From Gavia stellata (lineage: Eukaryota > Chordata > Aves > Gaviiformes > Gaviidae), in assembly GCF_030936135.1 (NCBI RefSeq), contig NC_082595.1:112732334-112796333 (forward strand): a stretch of DNA of 64,000 nucleotides. The letters are read 5' to 3'. The notes beneath the pieces were generated by a model that was given only the letters and a program-made list of their open reading frames with translations, was not told the origin of the DNA and searched no databases. The translations under genes and the position numbers were made by a program. Below are positions 44,111 to 54,362 of the stretch, one piece after another (within the stretch, counting starts at the first letter, position 1; every line of letters begins with the position of its first letter).

Positions 44111-46548
44111 GGTCCCTGCAGACGTCGGGTCCCTTTCCAGCGGTATCTCACAGGGAAACAGCTGGAGCATTTGCTAGGATGATGATATCCAGAATTTTCT
44201 TTGTTACCTAGGTTGTTTTTTTAATGCTATACATTTGATATAACTGAAAATCAATTTTAAGAGCTTACAGTAATATATTTTAAGTAATATATATTTTAGT
44301 ATCTGTAAAAAAAAAAATTGACAAAGGATGATTTATGAATTAGATGAACAGGGTATGGGGAGTGAGCCGTTTCTCAGCCAGGCCAAGAATAGTTTTACTA
44401 GCAGGAGAACGGAAAAGATTCCGTTTTTTTCCATTGATGCAATAAAAGTGGGAATTCTTAAAAAGAAGAAATCCAATACTGTTTTACCACATGCTTTTCT
44501 TGTTTTGACAACAGGCCTGTAAACACAATTTAGGAGATACTAAACCTTTGTCTGTCTTCTGCCTTTTTAAAAGGGACATAAATTGGAATAGAGGGTATGT
44601 ACAGAAAAATCAGGTCAACACCATTTTAAAATGTATTTTTACACAAATAATATAGAAAAATCATATTTTACATAATAATTTTAAGTATTTGAAATATGTG
44701 TATATATATACTGTATGTACTTCATATATTCTTTATTTTACATTGTCAGTGTATTAAAAAGTATTTGAGCTGGTTGGATTTGAGCATGTAATAATGTTTA
44801 AAAAAAAAAAAAGAAAAGAAGAAGAGAAGGAGGGCGCTGTGAGTACTGCACCACTGCAGCAGCTACAGGGTAGCAGAGGAACCAGAAGGTCAGGAGCAAA
44901 TGAATTTTGGAAGGGGCTCGCAGTTTTAGATAGCGCATACAGAACATTTTTCAGTCCTGTGTCCTGTTTGCATTTCCGTTAATATTCGTTCATTTTGCCT
45001 CATAACCACCCAGAATAATCTATGGTGAGACGACAAGAAGTTGAGGTGGATCTTTTATACAAGCAATGCTACCTTTATAGCCAAAGAGAGATACCGGTAC
45101 AGAAGCTACTCAACCAAAACAAAATCAGAAGCTACTCAGTTTTGCTCTGCCACTGAAATTTTAATAAATAGCTCGACTTCTTGTGTGAGCATCTTACGGC
45201 ACTTTTGGGGAATTCAAACGATATGCCAGAAGTCCAGTGATTTCAAGGAAACACTATCAAAGCAGATTTTTTTTTTTCTTACTTTGTAGGAATTTTGGTG
45301 AAAATCTCACTGTAGAGGAGAATACATCTCTGCAGCTGTTAGAAACGGAGTGAATTCTCATCAGGAATGGGATCCCAGAGATGCTCCTCCTGAGCAGCAG
45401 TTATCTGATACGCGCACGGCGCGCAGGGCAGCGGCAGAGCAGGTCAGACGGCAAAGGGGTGCCAGTCAGGGGGTCACAGCCTTCGCAGGGTTAAGCTGAG
45501 ATTTGCCCTTCCCTCCTGGTGCTGCTTCACGGAACTGGTCATTAGAGTAAAGAGCAGATGCTGCTTGTTCTGTACGTACCTGTTTCTGACAGACTAGGAG
45601 ACCTGCAGCCCTGTCATCGCTGGCCCCAGTCCTGCAGATCTCTACTGGGGGGGGGGAATGGCCCCAACGAGGCAATGAGCGCTTGCCTCATCCCCTTTTC
45701 TGGGAGGCCCGTTTTAGCTTAGATGAATCTCAGATGACATTTACACTATTCCACTTACTCCAGCAAGCAACTGCAGGAATCCTGTATATAAACTGGAGGT
45801 GTTTACAGCAATTCTCTGTTGCTGGGACTTGCAGGGAAGGAAACTGAATGTGGGAAAAGCAGAAGCATTAACAAGTCAAGTTTTAAAAGTGCAAATCCAA
45901 AACCTGAAAAGGCAGGCAACTGATATTTTTATACTGCTACAATTGTTACGGGAATCTCTTGAAAAAACAAAACATGGCACCCGATGCTTTGTCAGCACTT
46001 GCTAGCGACACGTTGAGGGGGGCTTTCACTCTCTAAGCAGTTGCACTATAAGAAAGTCCCGCTGTTTGGGTGTGTGTATGTACATAGAGTCTATATGGGG
46101 GGGCTGTGCAGGGGTGTGTGCATGTATACGTACGTACACACAGCTGTATTTTAGCGAAGTGTACATAGTAAGACCAGCTTCATCTCAGTCTTCTGGTGAC
46201 GTTACACCCTGCAAAGTTACCACGGACCTGAGACGGAATTACATCTTTTATATTTGTTGTCATATTTAAGATATATGGGTTAGACAAAATATATAATAGC
46301 AATGTGTTTTGATCTGCTGCACTTTTTTAAAAAACATTCCTTATTCCCCTGGTACTGCTGCATCTCCCATTCCTTCCTCTCCCAATTTAAAACATGAAAG
46401 CAATTGGTCTCCTGTACCTTCCAGTTAGGACTTCTCAGATGCTGCATTATAGATTTTCTATTGAAAAGCCGGGCCGAGAGTTTAACGTGTGGAGGTCAGA
46501 CCTCCAGGGCCCGACTCCCGGGCCAGCGCCAGGAGCGTGAGCCCACAG

Positions 46549-46617
46549 GCAATGCAGGTGTGGAAACGAATGCAATGCAGGCGTGGAAACGAATGCAATG
46601 CAGGCGTGGAAACGAAT
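46549..46617 (+). repeat. 23-bp tandem repeat, three copies
   Basis: The unit GCAATGCAGGCGTGGAAACG plus AAT occurs three times head to tail (46,549-46,571, 46,572-46,594, 46,595-46,617). The copies differ by a single base (GGTG in the first versus GGCG), and a partial diverged unit follows. The near-identity suggests a recent local duplication within the 3' UTR. Confidence 0.9.
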
Positions 46618-47391
46618 ACAACGCAGCTACTGCAGCTTACTACAGGACTGTTTCCCGACTGACCCGGTTTTAACTGTACGGTCTGTGCGCATCCTCTTAG
46701 CCCACCTGTAGCTGAGACCGGACAGGCATTACCTTGAACCTCAGGGACAGAGGTTTCAGTAACCATTTTTTTATCTGGTGTCTAGAGGTGTACCAAGGGT
46801 GCGCCCACAAACAGCCGACTTCGCTGGATTTACAGCGCCTTCCCTTGCCGTCAATCTTCTGTGCGATTGTAAGCCCATACCCTATCACAGTCTGTTTGCA
46901 AAGTCAAATTTAAGTAAGAAATGTGGCGAGGTTTGTATGGAAAAAAAGCGATTGTAGTTCAGTAAGGTAACTTCTAGGCATTTAAAAACAGCACGGGCCA
47001 GTTCCAGCAAAGGAGCAATACATCAGGGAGAAACGTGGTCCATCGTGCTGCAGCTATGCATTTTGGCAAAGGTTGTTTTGTCAAGTTTTTCACTCATTTT
47101 GCTGTATAAGATTCCACCTTAGCTTCTCACCAGCATTAAGAGGGATCTGAGGAGTGCTAAAAACAGCCTGTTTCTAACCTCTCACTTGAAGATCTGTGTG
47201 CCCTTAGGAGATAGCACTTTGACAAGCAAAAGCCTGCCCTGTGGCTTATGTCTTATTGCGGATTCTGTTCCTCTTCCTCTCACTTATTTTTGTCATGTAA
47301 AACTACCTGCTTTATAAATGAATGTAAAATACAGTAGTTCTTCAGCACATGGACAAATGTGTATTTTACCTTAATGTTTCATTTTATGTTA

Positions 47392-47397
47392 AATAAA
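47392..47397 (+). terminator. Candidate distal poly(A) signal AATAAA of ASXL2
   Basis: AATAAA within TGTTAAATAAAAAGCATATG, followed about 15-50 bp later by a GT/T-rich stretch (TTATGGTCGTTAGTACTGCT, then GATTTTTC). A second AATAAA at 47,581-47,586 is an alternative. Either would give an 8.3-8.5 kb 3' UTR, similar to the long human form. Confidence 0.45.
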
Positions 47398-47600
47398 AAG
47401 CATATGATTTTATGGTCGTTAGTACTGCTGATATTGATTTTTCAATGATTACCTTTTGTCTTTCAAGGGCCCCTGATAAACAATAGTGAACTACATTTTT
47501 CTGGCTTTATAAGCTGTGGACATCTGTAAAATTTTTTCGACCCGTTTCAAGGGGAAAACTTTGTTTTAATACTAAGCCTTAATAAACATTCTGCAGTTCC

Positions 47601-48569
47601 CTCAAGCCTCACTTCTTGGGGTCCCGAAACACTTCGGGAGCATTGAACTGTAGATTGGGGAAAAAGAAACAGGAAGAAACCTGTATCAGGCGATTGCAAC
47701 TTGATGTCCCTTAAATGGAGGGATTCAGAGAAAGAGATCTGTAACCAACTTCCTTGATTCCTGTCAGGTCAACTTCGAATGCACTTAACAACTTAGTGAA
47801 GCAGGACTGAGGCGCCTGGGAATGTGGAGGAACCTGGGATTTCTTTTCACTGAATACATTAAAAGTATCAACAATCTCTCGTTCAAGTATGGAAGGGTAC
47901 CGTGGAGAGGCTGTGAACCTACTAGTGTGAATAATCACATCAACGACGTAAGGAGTGAACATCAAATGGAGAGGGAAAGATCTGTAACGACATTTGTGTC
48001 TTGCAAAGAGCAAATATGAGAAGTCCAGCTGAGTTTGAATCTGCAATCATTAGCAAAAAAGCCCCCCCAAATTCTACCACCTCGCATAGAGGAAGACCAC
48101 AAAAAGAAGAGAAGAGAGTGGTTAGTCTTCAGGCATGGCCCAAAAAATGCCCCAAAGAAAAGTAATACTCCTCCTCTGTGCTCACTGAGGGTGTTACACA
48201 TACCGCTGCAACCAGATGGCAGTTTTTTGAAAGAGCTGACACAAAAGGCTGTAGTTCAGGTAAGGCTTTTTTTTTTTTTGTTCATCCAGAGAACTCTGTT
48301 AACCTGTGCAGCATAGTTCTCTCTGTATCTAAGAATAAGAGAAAATTACATCATTCATATGCAAGGCTCTGGAAGGTTTGATGTAAAGACTAATTGAAGA
48401 CATGCTAATAAATGGGATAGAAAGCCACACAACCCTGCCAAAGGTACGTGCAGACTAATTCAGTGTATTGTGTTGGTAAGTTGTTGCTCATCAGATAAAA
48501 TAAGGTATGTCTTCAGTAACAAAAATGATACAAGAAACTGTTATGTGGGAAATCAGTAATAACACTTGA
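47601..48569. other. Intergenic segment after ASXL2
   Basis: No recognisable gene or repeat. A + strand open stretch from an ATG at 48,035 runs 75 codons to a consensus donor (GTTCAG|GTAAGG, exon edge 48,259). It is Lys/Arg/Pro-rich and matches nothing I know. Confidence 0.5.
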
Positions 48570-49060
48570 GAAGATGAAGATTTTTGTGGCCTCCTCTGGA
48601 CCCGCTCCAACAGGTCCATGTCTTCCCTGTGCTGGGGACCCCAGAGCTGGACGCAGTGCTCCAGGGGGGTCTCACCAGAGCGGTGTCGAGGGGCAGAATC
48701 CCCTCCCTCGACCTGCTGGCCACGCTGCTGGGGATGCAGCCCAGGATGCGGTTGGCTTTCTGGGCTGCGAGTGCTCATTGCCGGCTCACGTCCGGCTTTT
48801 CATCCCCCAGTACCCCCAAGTCCTTCTCCGCAGGGCTGCTCTCCATCCCTTCATCCCCAGCCTGTGTTGGTACTGGGGGTTGCCCCGACCCAGGTGCAAG
48901 ACCTTGCCCTTGGCCTTGTTGAACCTCATGAGGTTCAGGTGGGCCCACTTCTTGAGCTTGTCCAGGTCCCTCTGGATGGCATCCCCTCCCTCAGGAGTGT
49001 CAACCGCACCACACAGCTTGGTGTCATCACTGGGCTTTATTTTCTTCTTGAGTTTTAGTC
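48570..49060 (-). mobile_element. CR1 LINE internal fragment, reverse
   Basis: Reversed CR1 landmarks: CTCTGGACCCGCTCCAACAG, TGCTGGGGACCCCAGAGCTG, CTGCAGGGCTGCTCTCC-like text, CTTGTTGAACCTCATGAGGT and TTGGTGTCATCACTGGGCTT. It represents the 3' part of ORF2 and downstream sequence, read on the complementary strand. Stops and frameshifts are present. Confidence 0.88.
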
Positions 49061-49430
49061 TTCTCTTTTTTAATTCATGTAACTAATTAATTGCTGTATC
49101 TTGTTGTTAAATAAATAAGACTCTAAGCTTTTGTTAGCCCCATAGAACTCCCCTGTGACCCTTGGGAAGAAAGAGGATGGGCACAACCCACAGTTACAGA
49201 ACAGTGAAACCTAAAGTGTAAGAGTCAAAGTCATAAATAAATAAAGCCAGGTCACCATCTGTTGTTTTTCTAGGTTTCAGAACTTCTCCCTACAGACCAC
49301 ATGGCAAACTGATTTTCCAAATGCTATTTTGGCTATGGACTGCCAAGGAGACAGGGTGGTGTTATGAAGGGGGCATGCCCTCCACTGCATCTACTTTGGC
49401 ACCTACATCTTCTTAGCAAATAGCAGATAC

Positions 49431-49699
49431 AGTCATAGAATCATTTAGGTTGGAAAAGACCTTTAAGATCATCAAGTCCAACCATTAACCTAACCCTGCC
49501 AAGTCTACCACTAAACCATGTCCCTAAGCACCACGTCTATACATCTTGTAAATCCCTCCAGGGATGGGGACTCCACCACCTCCCTGGGCAGCCTGTGCCA
49601 GAGCTTGACAACCCTTTCAGGGAAGAACTTTTTCCTAATATCCAGCCTGAACCTCCCCTGGCGCAACTTGAGGCCATTTCCTCTTGTCCTGTCGCTTGT
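49431..49699 (-). mobile_element. CR1 3' end, arm 1 of an alternating-orientation cluster
   Basis: It starts TCATAGAATCATTTAGGTTG, then GAAAAGACCTTTAAGATCAT, the reverse of the CR1 3' terminus. It continues through CCTCCAGGGATGGGGACTCC, GGCAGCCTGTGCCAGAGC and CCTCTTGTCCTGTCGCTTGT. It ends where arm 2 begins in the opposite direction. Confidence 0.92.
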
Positions 49700-50191
49700 C
49701 GCTGAGGGAGCTGGGGTTGTTCAGTCTGGAGAAGAGGAGGCTGAGGGGAGACCTTATCGCTCTCTACAACTACCTGAAGGGGGGTTGCAGAGAGGTGGGT
49801 GTTGGTCTCTTCTCCCAAGTGACTAGTGACAGGACAAGAGGAAATGGCCTCAAGTTGCGCCAGGGGAGGTTCAGGCTGGATATTAGGAAAAAGTTCTTTA
49901 CTGAGAGAGTAGTGAAACATTGGAATAGGCTGCCCAGGGAGGTGGTAGAGTCACCCTCCCTGGAGGTATTCAAGGAGCGTGTGGATGTGGCATTGTGGGA
50001 TGTAGCTTGATGGACATGGTGCTGTGTGGTGTTGGGTGGGTTGGTTTTTGGTGTGTTGTGCCTTGTTGTTGTTGTGTGGTGGTTGGCTTGCGTGGGTTGG
50101 TTGTTTTTTTTTTTTTTTTTTTTTTTTTTTAGGTTGGACTTGATGATCTTACAGGTCTTTTCCAACCGTAGTGATTCTGTGATTCTGTGAT
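49700..50191 (+). mobile_element. CR1 3' end, arm 2, with GT-rich and T27 insertion
   Basis: Sense CR1: GAGGGAGCTGGGGTTGTTCA, GGAGACCTTATCGCTCTCTA, GTGACAGGACAAGAGGAAAT, TGGATATTAGGAAAAAGTTC and GGAGGTATTCAAGGAGCGTG. A GT-rich stretch and a run of 27 T (50,104-50,130) follow, then GGTTGGACTTGATGATCTTA and the terminal repeats GTGATTCTGTGATTCTGTGA. The GT/T-rich block replaces the normally short text between these parts. Confidence 0.92.
50104..50130 (+). repeat. Poly-T run, 27 bases
   Basis: An uninterrupted run of 27 T, just before GGTTGGACTTGATG inside the CR1 arm 2. It is probably a slippage-prone expansion and may be of uncertain length in assemblies. Confidence 0.95.
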
Positions 50192-50342
50192 TGTCACTTG
50201 GGAGAAGAGACCAACACCCACCTCACCACAACCCCCTTTCAGGTAGTTGTAGAGAGCGATGAGGTCTCCCCTCAGCCTCCTCTTCTCCAGACTGAACAAC
50301 CCCAGCTCCCTCAGCCGCTCCTCACAGGACTTGTTCTCTAGA
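50192..50342 (-). mobile_element. CR1 piece, arm 3, inverted copy of the start of arm 2
   Basis: GTCACTTGGGAGAAGAGACC, CACAACCCCCTTTCAGGTAG, GAGATGAGGTCTCCCCTC-like text and CTCCTCACAGGACTTGTTCT are the reverse complement of arm 2 at about 49,700-49,830. Divergence is small, so this looks like a recent inverted duplication or a second copy of the same subfamily inserted in reverse. Confidence 0.9.
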
Positions 50343-50922
50343 CCCGAAGTCACTGCGAAGCAGAGCACTTACAATAGTTCCATCGCACAGGCATAAAAGT
50401 GAGGGTGATTATGCACTGAAACAAACTTGAAATCCGGGATTCACTGTCTCCCACAATGGGATGACTTTCTGGATGATAAGCTTTAGCCAGTTAGTGGCAA
50501 CTGGACAATGCAATGAGAGTCTAGTGAAAAAGCAAGAATTATGGGGGAAAAAAAGTTATCCCTGGAAATAAGAAATGTTTTATGACAAAAAAGACCAGAG
50601 AAGGAGGTACAAGAAATACAGATATGAAGTGAACAGTTCAGGTCTTCCCACTTCTGTTCCCACTACAGGAAGACATGGAAGTAAACATTCCTTATTTTAC
50701 AATGCTGTCTCAGTTTCTCCATCTTACGTGAGGAAGAGGCAGTTTTCAAAGGTCCATCTAACAGTGCTGCGAGGCTCTGCCTTTATTCTCTCTATAATAC
50801 AGAACAAAGGAAGGCAGACTCGTGTTATCATGCAGTGAAATGCCCGTTGCATTGAATACCTCCCTGCTGTTGCTCCCAGCTGGTTATAACCAATGAGTAC
50901 TTACATCCCAAGAGCTCCGTAC

Positions 50923-53900
50923 CTTCCCATGGCTGTTTTCTTTTGGCTCTCCAAACACCTCTTCAGTAATGAGTCAGCTGTGATAAGTTCTGTGCCCCGG
51001 GAGAGAGCCATACAAAGCATGTCCTATTAAACTTAGACATTTCACCTGTCTTTCAACAGAATCTGCTTCAATTTTGCAATCATCATCTGGCTTGTTTTCT
51101 TCTCTGCCAAACTGCAATAAAAACTTGTAAGTGAAAGAAAATCTGCAGAATCCATTTCTAAATATAGATAAGGAGCACACTTATGGCTCAAGCAAGGTAA
51201 TTATCTTGTCACACTGAAGAGGAACAAAAGAGGAGATTGTTTCTCTCTCTCCTGAGCTCAGCTTCTGCTTTATCTCAGCTACCCTGCTGGCTGCTAACTG
51301 GAAATACCTGTGAGATGGAAGAGCAGCTTGTGACATGCAGTTAACTGCATAACAACAAATACTGGTTGCTACGCCAGCTTAGCTGGAGATACATATATCC
51401 AGGGGCTATAAGGACCTTCTTTGGTCCTTAAGATAGATGCTAAAGTGCAAAATTTTACATTCAGAATTTAAAATTCTGAAATGATTAAGTAAATAAAAAT
51501 AGAAGGATAGCAAAAACATTATTGCAGCTTCTCAATCGGGGTATTGTCAACCTCACCTTTTTTAGTTAGACTTGTTTTGGTCTGAACTATGTTCTTTACA
51601 ACCGCGTCCAGCATAACTTCATGTAAAAGTTGAGGCAAGCTGACATAAGAATTTAAGCTCAGAGCCTTCTGACTTCTGAACACTTCTTCAGATGGTGCTG
51701 CATGCCAAGAGACCACGTAGAAACAACAGCACAGGCACTTGATGTCTGTGGGAGGTTCACAATGTACTTTTGTTGCTACTTGAGAAAAAAAGGAAAAATG
51801 AGGAAGGGCAAATGTAGCAGCATGGCTGTAGAAGATAGCTAACAGCTCAAAATCAGGAATGATACCAGAAATGAGGGGGAAAAAAAAAAGGGATGTGAAG
51901 ATTCTAGCGTTACAAAGGTAGACCAGTCTTACATGACGTGTTACAAACCGTGTAGAAGAAATAACAAGAGTTACCCACCAGTTTGCAGACAAAATACCAG
52001 GAACAGTGAAAAGACAAATACGATGCTGAGGCCGAGGGCATGGGCGTCAGCAGAATTCATAAATGTGTAAATGTGCACACTGTAATGGTGAAAGATATGG
52101 AGCAAAAACATGCTATACAAGAAGCAATTAATTAAAATCAAGGTATCACTAAAATATAAAACACTGAAAACCATCAACAGTGAAGATGCATATTTAGGAT
52201 TTAACAAAGAATTAACACCTAACTCCTACATGAATGAAGAAGTAAGAAGAGAAAAATGGAAGAACGAAGAAATGGGGAACTGACAGAACAGACAAGTTCT
52301 GTTTTGCACTTCATAAAATATCTACTAGGAGTGCCGGACCAAACAGTCGTGTCTTTACCTTCTGTATTACTCAGGAATCCAACAGAGGAATACAGACTAC
52401 AAGGTAGACTGGGACCTACACAAATGGTGTAGAGAAATTTCTTTTTAAAATCTAAAAATAAATACTAAAAGAGCTTTTTTCTTTACTTAGACGTGGTAAT
52501 CAGCTACAATTTCTAACAACAATGAGATACAGCATAAAATTAAAAGTGAGCCAGTGTTCAAAGAGGAAATTCAGCTTTCACCTGGAGGCATTAAATAAAA
52601 ATTATTAAAGGAATTTAGAAAGTTTAACTATTTCAGACCAACACCAGGAAAGAATGTCAAATAGATGATCCCAGGTTGAGGAAAACATTTCAAAGTATGG
52701 ATGCTTAATGACAAGAAAAGGTAATGGAAGGAGACATAATCAGTTGGCAGGCAGTTACCACCTCAGAAGCATGTAAGAAACAAGGACCCGAGTAAGCTGA
52801 GTAGGCAATACCGTATAATCACGGGGCATTTTAATCAGCCGTGGTCAGTCAAGCATCCAAATAGTCGGCTCGACTTGGCAGAGACTGTGCTCATACGGTC
52901 CTCAGGGATGAGGTCTGTGGTTTCTGTTTGTAAGAGCACTGACCCCCTCACTGATGGTTAAGAGCTTGTAATTACACAGTAATCACCACGTTCAGTCCAA
53001 AAAGCCACGGATTCGGCACATACCAGCAAACTGGCAAGCCAGGATGCGATACACGTTTATAGTGTTCTGAGTGGTATATCTGTTTTAAAATAGAGAATAA
53101 AGGAAAACAAACCTGAGAAAAGGTTGGTGTACGCCATCTGGAAAAAGAATTAAATTCTGCACTGTCAAATCTGTGGATGACAGAAAAATTATGTAGAGAT
53201 CCTTACCTGTAGATGCTATAAAAACCTACAGAATGAGCTAGAAATGAGCCATCAGTAAGTTTAATTTTTAGAATTTTTGGCATAAATAACTATAAATAAG
53301 TAAATGTAACTAGTACTAGTACATTTAAGCATACCTGTGCAGACTGCAGCACACAGCTCTGATCGGCCACAACCAAGAACAGTGAATTCATAGTGCAACA
53401 GGGTCCATGAAAGCTTTTTACTCTAACCAGGGGAATACAGAATCTGCCACTGAGAGAAATTAAACAAAATGAAGGTAGGTCCTATTGCTCTTCATAAACA
53501 AAAAAAAAAAAAAAAGAGAGATAAAATAACTACTGGCACTAAAGAAACACTGGCATAGCATTGGAGTGCTCTGCACAGTGAATAAATTCAAATTAAAGTT
53601 AGAAAATGGCTTCCACCTGCACAAAAGTAGGATTTTGGAACATCTTCCAATAGATGGGCAGGTGGAAAATCTAACAGTTTTTAAACTTTATAAATTTATG
53701 AAGTGAATTATAGACACATTGCTAGTGACGTCAAGGAGCTGTTCTTGATGATCCAAGAGATTCTTTCCAGTTCTACATTTCTAATCATTACATAAACTTT
53801 GTGCACTATGTCACATTCGGAGATGTCATATAAATAAAAGGGTCCAACTCAGCCAGTAGTGGAATGTGCTGCTTTTGAGTCACCCCTTACCAACATCTTT

Positions 53901-54362
53901 CTTCACCATCGATTTCACCACAAGTTTAACAGAAAGGCAATTTTCAGCCAGTGACTGGACCGAAACCAGGTATCTGCTGAAGATCTTGAATTCACTGGTT
54001 ATCTTCTGAAACATCTTATCTCTGCTTCCAGACATGAGAAGCTGCAAATGAATTTTAAGCAAATTTTGTCACATTTTGCCACTTCGCTAAGAAAGCAACA
54101 GTTGTAAAAGGGGAAGGACACAAAAGATTGTGCCACTGTCTCTTCCCTGCCCCCCCCCCCGCAGTTATTTCCATATTTTGCACAATATATCTTTGAGAAA
54201 ACATTTGCCCTTGAAATGACTCTGGTTTGAGTTTGCTGCTTCAGCATCAGTTGAGATTTCACTCCTGATTACTCACAGTGGTGTCATGAGCAGCTCCTAC
54301 TGCCCCCCTTGTCTTGTTTCTTTGTGGTTCTTTTAGACAGAAGCCTTAATACTCTTGTACTG
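50923..54362 (-). other. Candidate unrecognised spliced transcript on the - strand
   Basis: Exon-like segments with good splice sites, read on the - strand, are 54,362-54,277 (TTTCTCAG acceptor, ACT|GTGAGT donor), 54,041-53,891 (TTTGCAG; GTTG|GTAAGG), 51,775-51,557 (AAGTAG; AAAG|GTGAGG), 51,103-51,046 (TTGGCAG; ACAG|GTGAAA) and 50,977-50,923 (ATCACAG; GAAG|GTACGG). Joining them from the ATG in the second segment gives one phase-consistent frame of 141 codons, ending in a TGA just inside the last segment. The predicted protein begins MSGSRDKMFQKITSEF, has a Cys-rich patch (KCLCCCFYVV) and a basic helical end (KKTSQMMIAKLKQILLKDS). I do not recognise it. The ATG context is weak, and the fourth segment has a competing AG 8 bases upstream that would end the frame early. 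It may be a non-coding RNA, a lineage-specific gene, a decayed gene or chance. Confidence 0.3.

Larger units (their letters stand above)
39111..47600 (+). other. ASXL2: ASXL2 3' UTR (extent inferred)
   Basis: Human ASXL2 mRNA carries a 3' UTR of several kilobases. Here the 8.4 kb after the stop has almost no mobile elements, unlike the sequence just beyond 48.5 kb, and has many long AT-rich tracts typical of conserved 3' UTRs. Candidate poly(A) signals are ATTAAA at 39,250 and AATAAA at 41,202, 42,727, 42,756, 44,441, 45,163, 47,392 and 47,581. The 47,392 signal is followed by a GT/T-rich stretch. The distal end is inference. A CpG-rich island at 43.3-44.1 kb and a 23-bp triplicate repeat lie inside. 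Confidence 0.6.

Noticed and set aside
51979..52079. Hydrophobic exon-like piece on the - strand that would add a membrane helix
   Set aside because: Splice sites are present, but joining it after the 54,041-53,891 segment gives an early stop. T-rich antisense sequence readily encodes Phe/Leu/Val runs by chance.
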